Origin: Deltaproteobacteria bacterium
Lineage (GTDB): Bacteria > Myxococcota_C > UBA6777
Assembly (NCBI GenBank): GCA_002731275.1
Contig: PCBK01000132.1
Span: 1 to 64,000 of the forward strand
Length of the DNA stretch: 64,000 bases
Direction: 5' to 3'
The notes beneath the pieces are model-generated. The model was not told where the DNA came from. It worked only from the letters and a program-made list of their open reading frames with translations, and made no database searches. Both the position numbers and the translations under genes were made by a program. Shown one piece after another: positions 53,240 through 62,839 of the stretch; the stretch's first letter is position 1; each line of letters opens with the position of its first letter.

Positions 53240-54620
53240 TTTTAAGGCTGCGAAACCCCCTTGATGGGCTTTATCTTCCCTCTCTGGCCCTTCGGAGAAG
53301 GAAAGGGGGGTTGTTATACCGTGTACGCGGGGGCTTTTTGTGTGATACCAACCAAACAATTCCAACCACACGATCATTCAAGATCTGTCTCCAGAAACAT
53401 TCGTTGGGAGAACGCGCCCAAAGGATACGAATAACATCATATATGTACGGATATTGGAATACCAATGGCCTTCCTGGGATACCAATGGCCGTTCACCCAG
53501 GTTAAAACCTGGGCCTATGGAGAGGGTACGCGATGCCTACGGCATCGCATCGTTCGGAATTGGGCAGGTCTAAAGACCTACCCTCAAAGCAAGGGGGGCG
53601 ATGCAAGACCCTCTCAGTCCGAGCGAATGCTCGTCCAGCTCCCCCTGTGTGACCTGCGCTTTGCTTTGGTCGACAAGGGGAGTGATGCAAGACCCCCTCA
53701 GTCCGACCTGCGGTCGTCCAGATCCGCCTACTCAACTTCGTTGGTAAGGGGAGCGATGCATATCAAAGGATATATCGCGATACAAACGAAAAACCCGTGT
53801 ATATCGGACATCAGCATAAACGCCCTTCGCGTCCGATTTATAACCCCGTGTATATCGGATGGATGTCAGTAAATTTGGGTGGCCGATAAGCCGGTATATA
53901 TCGGTTGGAATTCAGTAGGGTCGGGCCTTGTGTCCGACCTCAATCTTCGTATCTATCGGTTGAATGGTCCCTCCTCTCGAAAGGCTTGAGAGGAGGGAAG
54001 TCACGAAGTGACAGGGAGGAGAGTTTGTTGAGGTGGATGATTGCAAGTGAAGACGCAAAAAACCCACTGCAAGTAGGCGAGCAAAAAGGAATCCAAGGAT
54101 ATGGCTTGCTATATCCGCCTACACGAAGGGGATAAACTCGTGGAGTCAGGGGAGTTTGCGGAGACACAAGTGCAACGTCCACCGGAACAGAAACCTAGAA
54201 TCCTCCGTATACATCGGTTAAGTCCTCCCTTCTCCCAAGGCTGGAGAAGGGTTGGGGATGAGGTTTGTTGAGGCGGATGATTGCAAGCGCACGAAGCAAA
54301 TAAGCCCGACGAGGGCGCTTGCTTTGGACGCAAGTGCAACGTCCGCCGGAACAGTTTTTAAGCTAAACACCGTATATATCGGTTGAATGGTCCCTCCTCT
54401 CAACCCTTTCGAGAGGAGGGAAGTCACGAAGTGACAGGGAGGAGAGTTTGTTGAGGTGGATGATTGCAAGTGAAGACGCAAAAAACCCACTGAAAGCTCG
54501 AAAGCAACTGGGCTCTACAAGGATATGGCCTTGCTATATCCGCCTGGAAGAAGGGGATTGTTTGGTGGAGTCAGGGGAGTTTGCGGAGACACAAGTGCAA
54601 CATCCGCCGGATCAAATGGA
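53240..54620 (+). repeat. Palindrome-rich repeat array, copy 2 (inverted relative to copy 1)
   Basis: Same family as 38470-39880, now read on the plus strand: units at about 53945-54190, 54205-54355 and 54370-54615, plus a GGGGAGCGATGCA-type element at 53595-53770. Within units the block from GTCACGAAGTGAC to the AAAAAACCCACTG is nearly identical over about 70 bp at 53998 and 54420, and again (complement) at 38823-38900. Hairpins CCTCCTCTC/GAGAGGAGG recur. Opposite orientation of the two arrays makes the 13 kb between them a possible invertible segment. Confidence 0.8.
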
Positions 54621-54625
54621 AAAAA

Positions 54626-54907
54626 CTAGGGTTTGGGGGTTTTGCAGTGTTGTTGAAAGCATCCTTGGACACATGAGCGATTGTGTTGGTCAAATTCCTT
54701 TTCACACTGTGCTTTGAGTCTTCGGGATTGGATGTTTTTGATGAGGATGCGTTCACATGCCTGTATCTTTTTGACGCCGTTTTGATTGCAACGCAGGACA
54801 CACGTTGTGTAGGGGCTCTTGCACTGCTGTGCGTGGCTCTGTGGGGGGTTCCATGCGAAACTCGTCAACCCAAGCATGAAGGCTACGATATACTTGATTC
54901 CTTTCAT
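54626..54907 (-). CDS. Small secreted four-to-six-Cys protein
   Basis: 93 residues from the ATG at 54907 (AAAGGAG 8 bases upstream). Signal peptide (to about 26, QSHAQ), then spaced Cys: CKSPYTTCVLRC, ACERI, QCEKEF and SCVQGCFQQHC. The Cys pattern C-x6-C-x3-C and SCVxxCxxxxC is shared in type with the larger Cys-rich protein at 57761. Likely disulphide-bonded in periplasm or outside. Start of the coding region abuts repeat array 2 at its end. Confidence 0.7.
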   Translation of the reverse strand: MKGIKYIVAFMLGLTSFAWNPPQSHAQQCKSPYTTCVLRCNQNGVKKIQACERILIKNIQSRRLKAQCEKEFDQHNRSCVQGCFQQHCKTPKP

Positions 54908-55006
54908 GATGTCGTCTCCTTTGTGTTCGTTGTACATAGGAGATATCGTGGGGTTGCTTGAAGTGATGATGAAGTCTCTCGGGTGTTTGTGTGAAAAATA
55001 TGTGAT

Positions 55007-56644
55007 TCACAGCTCTGTGTGGTGATACTGGAGCCTGAAGTCGCCGATATACAGTTGGTCTCCTTCTTTCATCAAGGTTGGTGCGGTGACTTTTTGGCCG
55101 TTGAGGTAGGTGCCGTTTGTGGATTTGAGGTCAATGACGACAAAGCCGGCGTCTGTGGGGACAACTTTTGTGTGGCGTTTGCTGACATTTCCATTGGGCA
55201 GCACGATGTGATTGCCTCTCGTGCGACCAATCGTGACCTCCTGGCAAAGTTCAATGGATTCCTTGAGCTCTGAACGTGCGTCGAAGATGTCGATCCTGCC
55301 TCTTTGTCCTTTCCCTTGCGCAAATGATTGCATCATCGCCTCTTGCGCCTGGTTTATCCGTCCTTGCATGGGAGAGGAGGGCGCGGAGGCGACGAGTTGT
55401 CCAGGCATCTGCATCTCTGCTTGTGCGAACTGTCGAAATTCTCGGTGCCAATTGAGATCTGGATGTTTCATGTAATTCTCTGATTCATCTGTCAACTGCT
55501 CAAACCAGTCTCTGATCTCGCTCTCTTCGTCCTCATAGTCTCGATGTTGCTGAAGTCTTTGCAGGACACCTTCGAGGGCACGAGCGGCTTCGATGAATTT
55601 TCCTGTGGATGCCAGTGTTTGTGCTTGTTTCCAGATCATGCCTGTCTCCAACAACAAGATCTGTTTTGAGACATCTGGGTGAAGGGTCTTGGGAGGAGCA
55701 TTCATTGTATCGATGGTAAGAGTGGCTTCTACACATTGTCTTGTCTCTTCATTCGGAGGGGTGTACTCCAACTCGACAATGCAAGCTGGGCCCGAGATGT
55801 TCGACTGCTCCCCTCCACATTCAATGTCCATCAACAGCGCAGTCTCTTGACCGGCGATCATATCCGAGAAGGGGATCTCAATACCTTTGTGGGTGTAGCG
55901 GGTCGCGAACGTTCCTCGAATCCCCAGAATCGTCGTGCCGTTGGTTGGACGAATGTAACAGCGTGTTCTCTTGGCGACTGTGCTGAAGAGTCCACCAAGC
56001 TCCATCGCGAAGGCATTTGTGACTGTTTCTGGACTATCAATGAAAGTATATCCGCCCCCTCCAGCTTCAGAGAGTTGTTTGAGCATGGACTCATCGTGTC
56101 CCGAGCCAAATCCGAATGTGCTGACTGTTGTGTGTCTTTTCAGTTCACGGACCAGAAGTGACAGATCTTCTGCAGACGATGGCCCCTCATTAGGCATCCC
56201 ATCACTGAGCAAGAGCACGCGACTGGACGCCTTCCCACATCGCTCTGGCTGCTGGAAGAGTGCTGTACGAAGGCCTTCATACATCCCTGTGCCTCCGTAT
56301 GCTTTGATCTCTTTGAGGGCTTTTTTGAGCATCTTTTTGGCTTTTTGGTCAAAGGTGGAGAGAGGGAGCCATGTTCTTGTCTCACTTGCAAAACTGACGA
56401 GGGCGAGGCTGTCTCGTTCTGTGAGATGCTCGGCGAGGGTTTGGATGGCAAGCAAGACGAGCTCGAGAGGTTGGCCTGTCATCGAGCTCGAAGTGTCGAT
56501 ACACAAGGTCAGGTGGAGGGGGGAGCGGGTCTCTGGTGCGTCTGTATCAGCGATACATTCGAGAAGGACAGGCATTCTTGTTGGGGAGTCTTTGTGGATG
56601 GAGTGAAAACCAGGAGTGAGCTGAAGTTTGATGGGGTGTTGCAT
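55007..56644 (-). CDS. VWA-FHA domain protein
   Basis: 545 residues from the ATG at 56644 (AAAGGA upstream). A von Willebrand A domain (about 45-215) has the full MIDAS (DTSSSM, plus downstream Thr and Asp in SDGMPNEG), a helical middle, and a C-terminal FHA domain (about 455-545) with GRTRGNHIVLP, SKRH and STNGTYLNG. No signal peptide, so a cytoplasmic scaffold that reads phospho-Thr, which suits the Ser/Thr kinases at 24.6-28.6 kb. Partner not shown. Confidence 0.9.
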   Translation of the reverse strand: MQHPIKLQLTPGFHSIHKDSPTRMPVLLECIADTDAPETRSPLHLTLCIDTSSSMTGQPLELVLLAIQTLAEHLTERDSLALVSFASETRTWLPLSTFDQKAKKMLKKALKEIKAYGGTGMYEGLRTALFQQPERCGKASSRVLLLSDGMPNEGPSSAEDLSLLVRELKRHTTVSTFGFGSGHDESMLKQLSEAGGGGYTFIDSPETVTNAFAMELGGLFSTVAKRTRCYIRPTNGTTILGIRGTFATRYTHKGIEIPFSDMIAGQETALLMDIECGGEQSNISGPACIVELEYTPPNEETRQCVEATLTIDTMNAPPKTLHPDVSKQILLLETGMIWKQAQTLASTGKFIEAARALEGVLQRLQQHRDYEDEESEIRDWFEQLTDESENYMKHPDLNWHREFRQFAQAEMQMPGQLVASAPSSPMQGRINQAQEAMMQSFAQGKGQRGRIDIFDARSELKESIELCQEVTIGRTRGNHIVLPNGNVSKRHTKVVPTDAGFVVIDLKSTNGTYLNGQKVTAPTLMKEGDQLYIGDFRLQYHHTEL

Positions 56645-56897
56645 GTCATTGTCCTTTCTGTTGGTGACCTTCAAGTCTCAAATTGTTCTCGTCACCGCTT
56701 TGTGCAGAATGGATGCCATGCCCTCTATGTCATGTTGATGTTCTCTCTTGATAGACGTTTTTCTTATTTGTTTGCAGTTGTTTGTCTGTTCTGTTGAGGA
56801 GTCTCATGATGGAAGTGATGTGTCCAAATCTTGGACACTGTGCAGGATCTGGACGGGTAAGAATTGGACACATCAAGGCAACCTCTCAAGCCCACCT

Positions 56898-57524
56898 TCA
56901 GCGTTTCTTTTTGATCAACATGAACGTGCACGTTGTTTGTTGTGCGTGGATTTTACAGATGGCCTTGGTCCCCATCTTGAGGGGGATGGAGGTTTTTGTG
57001 CGTTTGAGTGTCTCTGTCCCCTGGATCACCATCGCTGTTGGGATTTGTTCTGTCTGAAAGAGCAGTTTAAATCCTATCTGGATCGTGTTTTTCCCTTTTT
57101 TTATGGGGAGTTTGTTTGCTGTGAACCTGAAATCCCAGTTGTATTTTTTCTGTCGAGGATTGCCTCTGTACGAGCTGTTTTGTACTTCTTTGAAGGTCCA
57201 CTTTTGGGTCTTGCCGTTGACGATCAGAGTGGGTTGAAGTGTCAGGTACTTGCGCAAATACAGGCCGAGCTTTTTTCGTTCATTGGGTTCGAGTTTGCGA
57301 TTTTTGTTTTGATCAAAGAGCCTGTGCCACAGGATGACTTTCGGGCTCTTTGGTAGTAACAGGTTGATGTAGCATTCGATTTGATCGCCATGTGGGATGA
57401 GATGGACGATGCGCGCCTGTTGGAGCTTGTGAGCGGATGTGTGGGAGGGGATGCCTGCGGTGAGCACAAGCGCAACGAGGAGCGGGCGCCAAAAGAGGTG
57501 AATGGTTCTGTATGTTATGTACAT
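56898..57524 (-). CDS. Exported protein with EF-hand-like loop, unknown family
   Basis: 208 residues. Signal peptide (to about 30, SHTSAH). A single DQNKNRKLEPNE loop (about 72-83) looks like an EF-hand calcium site in an otherwise beta-rich, Lys-rich protein (WTFKEVQN, KYNWDFRFTANKLPIKKGKNTIQIGFKLLF). AAGG-type ribosome site weak. The pattern resembles periplasmic domains that follow an exported SecDF- or nickel-resistance-type context, but I do not recognise the family. Confidence 0.6.
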   Translation of the reverse strand: MYITYRTIHLFWRPLLVALVLTAGIPSHTSAHKLQQARIVHLIPHGDQIECYINLLLPKSPKVILWHRLFDQNKNRKLEPNERKKLGLYLRKYLTLQPTLIVNGKTQKWTFKEVQNSSYRGNPRQKKYNWDFRFTANKLPIKKGKNTIQIGFKLLFQTEQIPTAMVIQGTETLKRTKTSIPLKMGTKAICKIHAQQTTCTFMLIKKKR

Positions 57525-57760
57525 CTGGTTCCTTTTCTTGATGTCGTTTCAGAAGACAGATGACCTATGTATAATGATTGGGTGGGAGGGTGCAATGTCC
57601 TCTAGAGAGATGGTGTTAAAAAACACATGTTTCTGTGTGAATGTGTTGAGCCTGTTGTGGGACACGTTGGTTTTTGGCTTTCTTTTCCGACTGATTTGAC
57701 CTATATACAGAAGTCCTGAGTGTCTTTTTTGGCCCAAAAGCTATCTGTTTACAGGAGATT

Positions 57761-58486
57761 GTGTTGAATCAATTGGGGTTTTTCTCTCTACTGACTTTTT
57801 GTTTGCTGCTGTTACCACAATCGGTGTCCGCATCGAAGCAAGCCTGCAAAGCATCCTATAAACAAATGACGGCTGCCTGTGACAGCAAATACAATCGCGT
57901 CAAATCTTCATGTGACCGTTCATTGCGAAATGCAAAACCCAATTGTCGCAGATTCTCTCTTGGAAAACGACAGCAATGCAAGACTCTACAAGCTCAAGAG
58001 AAAAAGTCTTGCCAACAACAAGCACCAGCCGCAAGTGACGTACAGGCTTGCACAAGTCAAAAGACAACGTCACTACAAAAATGTAATGCGAAAGGTCGCG
58101 CAACCTCTAATTGCAAAAGTGCTTTTTCCACATGTCAGCGGGCCTGTCGTGATGAACAGCTTGCATCTTGTCTGAACACCTGTCGGGACAAGCAACTCGC
58201 CTGTACACGTGGGATCGAAGATCAACAGATGACTTGTCGCTGGAAGGCTCTACAGCAAGAGAGGGATTGCAAATATCGATTGCAAGACAGAGAATTAAAG
58301 CGTGTGTATGCGTGCCTACACAAAGTCGCAGCTGCACAGACGACATGTCTTCGAGAAGCGAATAAGCAAGAGTTGAAGTGTCTCTTCGACGCGTACCAGG
58401 AACAACGCAAGTGTTTGCGACGCAAATGGGACCAAAGAAGAGCTTGTTACATGCGAGCACTACGTACCTTACAGGCATGTAAATAG
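57761..58486 (+). CDS. Secreted Cys-periodic protein
   Basis: 241 residues, signal peptide (to about 24, SVSAS). The mature chain carries about 22 Cys in a regular spacing of 8-13 residues between Arg/Gln/Lys-rich helical segments, for example CRDEQLASCLNTCRDKQLAC and CRWKALQQERDC. This suggests a stack of short helical repeats each tied by Cys, perhaps a metal or heme-free redox array. AGGAG 5-8 bases upstream; a GTG (57761) and TTG (57764) are both possible starts. No family known. Confidence 0.7.
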   Translation: MLNQLGFFSLLTFCLLLLPQSVSASKQACKASYKQMTAACDSKYNRVKSSCDRSLRNAKPNCRRFSLGKRQQCKTLQAQEKKSCQQQAPAASDVQACTSQKTTSLQKCNAKGRATSNCKSAFSTCQRACRDEQLASCLNTCRDKQLACTRGIEDQQMTCRWKALQQERDCKYRLQDRELKRVYACLHKVAAAQTTCLREANKQELKCLFDAYQEQRKCLRRKWDQRRACYMRALRTLQACK

Positions 58487-58561
58487 TTTCTGAGATGTCG
58501 ACGTCCGCTTCGCTTTCGGCGCAGAGGGCATTTTTCAGTTCGTTGAGTTGGGAGGAATCCT

Positions 58562-59743
58562 ATGACAATCGCTACCAAAATCCAAACTTCATTGCGCAGC
58601 TCGTCGCTCATTCGTCGCGTCGCAGACGAGGCTCTGAAGATGAGACAGCAAGGCAGAGAGGTCTTTGATCTCAGCCTCGGCAACCCTACCATTAACCCCC
58701 CCGATGCTTTTTACAACGAACTGCAAACGCTGCTTGAGGAGCGGCCCAGCGGTGGACATCGGTATATGCCCAACAACGGCTACGACTTTGTCCGTGACGC
58801 TATCGCCCAGCAGCTCCAAAAAGACTACGATTTGCCCTTCCAACAAAATCACATCGTGATGGGAGTCGGAGCGGCTGGTGTGATCAACACCGCACTGAAA
58901 GCCCTGCTCGACCCTGGCGATGAGGTCATGATCTTCTCTCCGTTCTTTGTCGAATATGGCTTTTACATCGACAACCACGACGGAAAAACTGTGATCGTTC
59001 CAACAGATGATTCATTCCAGTTGGACATCGAGGCGATCAAAAATGCGCTGACACCCCGCACCAAAGTGATCTTGCTCAATACACCCAATAACCCGACAGG
59101 GGTGGTGTATGAGGCCGAGAAATTGTCTCAGCTTGGTGTCTTGCTCTCCGATTATTCCGAGCGCAACGGTCAGGACATCTACATCATCAACGACAGCCCA
59201 TACCGTCGCATGGTCTACGGGATGGACGCAGCCCCCGAACCCTTCCGCTATTACGACAACTCGATACTCGCGACCAGTTACTCAAAGGATCTCGCCATCC
59301 CCGGTGAACGTATCGGTTACGTCGCGATCTCACCTCGTTGTAAATTTGCCCCCGATATCTTCGAAGCGATGGCGTTTTGTTCTCGCATTCTCGGCTTTGT
59401 CAACGCCCCCGCGTTGATGCAGCGCGCGCTGCCAAGGCTCCTCAACGAGATGGTCGATCTCTCCTGGTATGCCCAAAAACGCGAGCGTTTGTTAAGTGAA
59501 CTTCGGCGGATTGGATACGAAATTGTCGAGCCAAATGGTGCCTTCTACATCTTCCCGAAGGCCCCTGGTGGGGATGACATGCTCTTTTACCAAAAGCTGA
59601 AGGAGCAGGGTGTGATGGTCGTTCCTGGGAGTGGATTCGGTGCGCCGGGATACTTCCGCATCGCTTACTGTCTGGATGATAGTATCATCAACGGTGCGTT
59701 GCCTGCTTTTGAGAGTGTCTTCAAAGAGCTCTCCGGTTCTTGA
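58562..59743 (+). CDS. Class I/II pyridoxal-phosphate aminotransferase
   Basis: 393 residues. GGGAGG 6 bases before the ATG. PLP signatures: NNPTGVVYEAE, the Asp/Tyr in IINDSPYRRM, and the Lys in SYSKDLAIPGERIGY. Similar to aspartate/aromatic or glutamate-pyruvate type enzymes (fold type I); the amino acid is not predictable. The 3' end overlaps the convergent gene by 23 bp. Alone on its strand here. Confidence 0.9.
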   Translation: MTIATKIQTSLRSSSLIRRVADEALKMRQQGREVFDLSLGNPTINPPDAFYNELQTLLEERPSGGHRYMPNNGYDFVRDAIAQQLQKDYDLPFQQNHIVMGVGAAGVINTALKALLDPGDEVMIFSPFFVEYGFYIDNHDGKTVIVPTDDSFQLDIEAIKNALTPRTKVILLNTPNNPTGVVYEAEKLSQLGVLLSDYSERNGQDIYIINDSPYRRMVYGMDAAPEPFRYYDNSILATSYSKDLAIPGERIGYVAISPRCKFAPDIFEAMAFCSRILGFVNAPALMQRALPRLLNEMVDLSWYAQKRERLLSELRRIGYEIVEPNGAFYIFPKAPGGDDMLFYQKLKEQGVMVVPGSGFGAPGYFRIAYCLDDSIINGALPAFESVFKELSGS

Positions 59744-60446
59744 TCTCCACCTCTTTCGTCCCCTGACCCTCCACAATCCTCACAATCGTCAAGACTCTGT
59801 ATTTTCTGAACAATCTCCTCCAAGGCAATCGTCTTTTGGACGCCCCAACCAACAACAGGTGGTGCTTCAAACGACTGGCGCGTTTGAGTTTGTAGCGAAG
59901 ACGCACTCTCTTGAGGTCTTGTTTACGCGGCGATAAAGTCTTTTTGAGCTGTTGGAGGATCTTTGGACAGGGGTACTCTTTGTGCATGTATCGATCAGGC
60001 TGGAAGATCAGTGACCACGATGTGACCCCCACCAGCTTTGCCGGGTGCATCTTGGCGAAGCGACTCTCGTAGGCGCTGTAGCTTCCTCGTGTGGGGTAAA
60101 AGTGCAGAGAGCATCGTTTGGGGAGAACGAGGGTGTTATCTCTGGCATGTTCGAGACTTGGGAAGGGGGTTGGGACCGCAACTTTGAGATGTTTGTGTAC
60201 AAACAGGAGCTTGTAACCTCTTTGCCATCCACCATTCCACTGAATACTGCGAAGGTTCGACTCTTTCCATTCGACATCCCAATGTGTTGAGAGCTTTTTG
60301 ACGAAGGGGCTCGCCCACGCTTTGAGCGTCTTTTTGAACGGGTCTACGCGCTTTTTTGCGGTACGTTTACGCTTCGCGTGGCTCGCTGAGGGCAGCGACA
60401 ACAAAAGAAAGAGGGCGATGTATTGGAGAGTGTGTATATGTTTCAT
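59721..60446 (-). CDS. Exported basic protein, unknown function
   Basis: 241 residues from the ATG at 60446. Signal peptide (to about 24, SASHA), then a Lys/Arg-rich chain of mixed alpha/beta with aromatic residues (WDVEWKESNLRSIQWNGGW, SLIFQPDRYMHKEYPC). No Cys pair pattern and no repeat. A longer frame upstream lacks a ribosome site. Overlaps the aminotransferase gene tail by 23 bp. Confidence 0.6.
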   Translation of the reverse strand: MKHIHTLQYIALFLLLSLPSASHAKRKRTAKKRVDPFKKTLKAWASPFVKKLSTHWDVEWKESNLRSIQWNGGWQRGYKLLFVHKHLKVAVPTPFPSLEHARDNTLVLPKRCSLHFYPTRGSYSAYESRFAKMHPAKLVGVTSWSLIFQPDRYMHKEYPCPKILQQLKKTLSPRKQDLKRVRLRYKLKRASRLKHHLLLVGASKRRLPWRRLFRKYRVLTIVRIVEGQGTKEVEIKNRRAL

Positions 60447-60802
60447 GTGTTTTTTGTGTTCCGTCTGTGAGGAGGTTGTCGTTTTTTGTCCTCTCAATTT
60501 GTGGAAGTTGTCCTGTGAATGCAAGTCCAAATGTCTGTGTAGGCCGATGTTGTGCTGGGGATTGCTTTGTTAAGCCTTTTTGGGGTAACATTCTTTTTTT
60601 TGAAATGATTGTTGCTCAAATGTGTATTTTTGGATAACAATACAAGAATGTCTGCGGTACTTTCATTGCCTCGAACCTCTGCTCCTTTTTTTTGCAGGGG
60701 TTGTCACTCTTTTGAGCGCGTCGGGGTATATGTTAAGGTAAAGTTTTCTTACGAAAGGATAGACGTCATTTTTGAAGGATGGCATCTGACAGGGAGGTTA
60801 TA
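60447..60802. other. Intergenic region before the VWA/MopE gene
   Basis: 356 bp, T-rich on the plus strand, with divergent transcription on either side. It must hold promoters for the basic exported protein and the VWA/MopE gene. I see no RNA gene, repeat or riboswitch here. Confidence 0.45.
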
Positions 60803-62794
60803 ATGCACCGCTTGGTGGGAGTTTTCATTTTCATCTTAGGCATTTTTTGGTCTTGTAGTGTGTTCGCACAGACCCAACCCGCACACTGCCGTGCACCCAA
60901 CCTTTTGCTCGTGGTCGACACCTCGGGGAGTATGACACAGGCCGGTAAAATCGACGCTTTGAAAGCCGCGATCGAACAGGCCGTCAACTTGTTCAAAACC
61001 AAATTGCGCTTTGGCTTGATCCACTTCTCCAATGGGAAGGCCAACTACGTCGTCCCTGTGGGCCCAACTGACGTGAAAAACGCGACAGAAGCTGCGGCGC
61101 ACGCTCAAAAGATCATCACCACCGCCAAAAATCTTCAGGCGATTGGTGATACACCGATGACCGCCGCGATGCGACTCGCACTCGATAAGTACAAAACGGA
61201 CATCATCCCCAACGATCCCATCCACAAAGACCCAAACGCCAAAATTCCCCGTCCCTGTTACATCCTCTTGATGACTGACGGTGAACCTACTGACGGTGAT
61301 CCCAAAGCTGAAATCGCAAAGCTCCGCAAGGTGACCGTCGACTCCCGCTCCTACGATATCAAAACATTCGTCGTAGGGATGGGAACGGATCAAGATATCC
61401 GCCCCTTTACACTTCACGAGTATGCGAAAGCTGGTGGGACCAAGAGTTTCTATCAGGCACTCACCAAAGAAGATCTCGCCGACGTATTCAAAACCATCTC
61501 ACAAAGTGTCTCCACCAACGCCGAAGTCTGTAACGGTATCGATGATGACTGTGACGGTGTGACCGACGAAGACCTCAAACGTGAGTGTAGCAGTCAGTGT
61601 GGAAAGGGCGTCGAGATCTGCAACAACGGCAAGTGGACCGCATGTAACGCGCCCACTCCCCAAACCGAAGTCTGTGATGGTTATGATAACGATTGTAACG
61701 GTCAAATCGACGAAGGTTTGATCCGCGACTGTACAACCGCATGTGGTGCCGGTAAACAGAGCTGTATCCACGGTGACTGGAGTCTTTGTAACGCACCCCA
61801 ACCTGAGCCAGAGATCTGTGACGGAAAAGACAACGACTGTGATGGTCAAATTGACGACGCTGTGCAGGCCTGTCCAAGTGGTAAGTGTATCGAAGAGTCC
61901 GGGACATTTAAGTGTGATGTCGATTGTAAAAGTGGTGAGTGTCCTTCGGGATTCATCTGCGACAACGCGACACAAAAATGTAAAGAGTTGCCCTGTCGGA
62001 ATGACCCATGTCGCGCCGGTGAGGTGTGTGTAAACCGACCGAACTTCCAACATGACTGTATCGATCCTTGCCAGGGCGTCCAATGTCCTGCTGGCCAAAC
62101 GTGTGGTAAGAGCGGGACATGCATCAACTGTTATGATCCTGCGACACCTTGTGCTCCTGGTATGATCTGTCTGGAAGGTCGCTGTACACTCGACAGCTGC
62201 TACAAAGTCAAATGTGGTCCCGGACAGGGATGTCGTGATGGGAAATGTTTCGACACCTGCGCCGAAAAATCTTGCCCCAATGGCCAAGTCTGTCAGACTC
62301 TTGATCCCAAAAAACCCCGCGCTGCCTGTATTCCTGATCCTTGCTATGGTGTGACATGTGCCAATGGCCAAGCTTGTGTGGACGGCAATTGTGTGTCCAA
62401 TAAGTGTCAGGCTGCGGCAAATTGCGCGTCTGGGCAGGTCTGTGATCCCACAACAGGGCTCTGTCAGGACAACCCCTGTCAACGCACACACTGTCCCACT
62501 GGGACGGCATGTGTGAAGGGAGAGTGTGTCAAAGGCAACGGCTCCAATAACCCCACCTCTGGCGCACAATGTTCAACAGATCCCGACTGTGCCTCTGCTG
62601 GCAAGACACCAGACGGTCGTGGTTATGTATGTAACAACGGTTTCTGTGTCCCTCCCGGCAGTGTCGGTGGCGGAACAGCTTGTGCCTGTCTCGTCGCGCC
62701 TGGCGGCATGGCACCCTCTAACCCCATCTTCTTCTTCGGCGTCCTGTTCTTCTTTGTCTTTATCCGTCGTCGTCTCCAAGGCCGTGTTGGTTAA
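60803..62794 (+). CDS. Surface protein: VWA domain, three MopE repeats, Cys-rich region, MYXO-CTERM-like anchor
   Basis: 663 residues from the ATG at 60803 (GGGAGG 5 bases upstream). Signal peptide to about 26. VWA domain (about 35-230) with MIDAS VVDTSGSM. Three CNGxDDDCDGxxDE repeats (about 245-360), then about 220 residues of EGF-like CxxGxxCxxGxC units, and at the C-terminus a double Cys (TACAC) before a membrane helix (IFFFGVLFFFVF) and RRR, as in the Myxococcota sorting tail. Likely cell-surface anchored, metal-binding. Confidence 0.9.
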   Translation: MHRLVGVFIFILGIFWSCSVFAQTQPAHCRAPNLLLVVDTSGSMTQAGKIDALKAAIEQAVNLFKTKLRFGLIHFSNGKANYVVPVGPTDVKNATEAAAHAQKIITTAKNLQAIGDTPMTAAMRLALDKYKTDIIPNDPIHKDPNAKIPRPCYILLMTDGEPTDGDPKAEIAKLRKVTVDSRSYDIKTFVVGMGTDQDIRPFTLHEYAKAGGTKSFYQALTKEDLADVFKTISQSVSTNAEVCNGIDDDCDGVTDEDLKRECSSQCGKGVEICNNGKWTACNAPTPQTEVCDGYDNDCNGQIDEGLIRDCTTACGAGKQSCIHGDWSLCNAPQPEPEICDGKDNDCDGQIDDAVQACPSGKCIEESGTFKCDVDCKSGECPSGFICDNATQKCKELPCRNDPCRAGEVCVNRPNFQHDCIDPCQGVQCPAGQTCGKSGTCINCYDPATPCAPGMICLEGRCTLDSCYKVKCGPGQGCRDGKCFDTCAEKSCPNGQVCQTLDPKKPRAACIPDPCYGVTCANGQACVDGNCVSNKCQAAANCASGQVCDPTTGLCQDNPCQRTHCPTGTACVKGECVKGNGSNNPTSGAQCSTDPDCASAGKTPDGRGYVCNNGFCVPPGSVGGGTACACLVAPGGMAPSNPIFFFGVLFFFVFIRRRLQGRVG

Positions 62795-62839
62795 GGCTAG
62801 TCCTCCCAAAACTCCCTCCTCACCACGCAACGAGCGTTC

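Noticed and set aside
53465-54490. Frames of 76-135 codons in repeat array 2
   Set aside because: Same repeat family as array 1; readings are by-products of the palindromes.
61499-62569. Minus-strand frame of 356 codons opposite the VWA/MopE protein
   Set aside because: Antisense of Cys-rich repeats; Thr/Ile/Val-rich pattern without a family.
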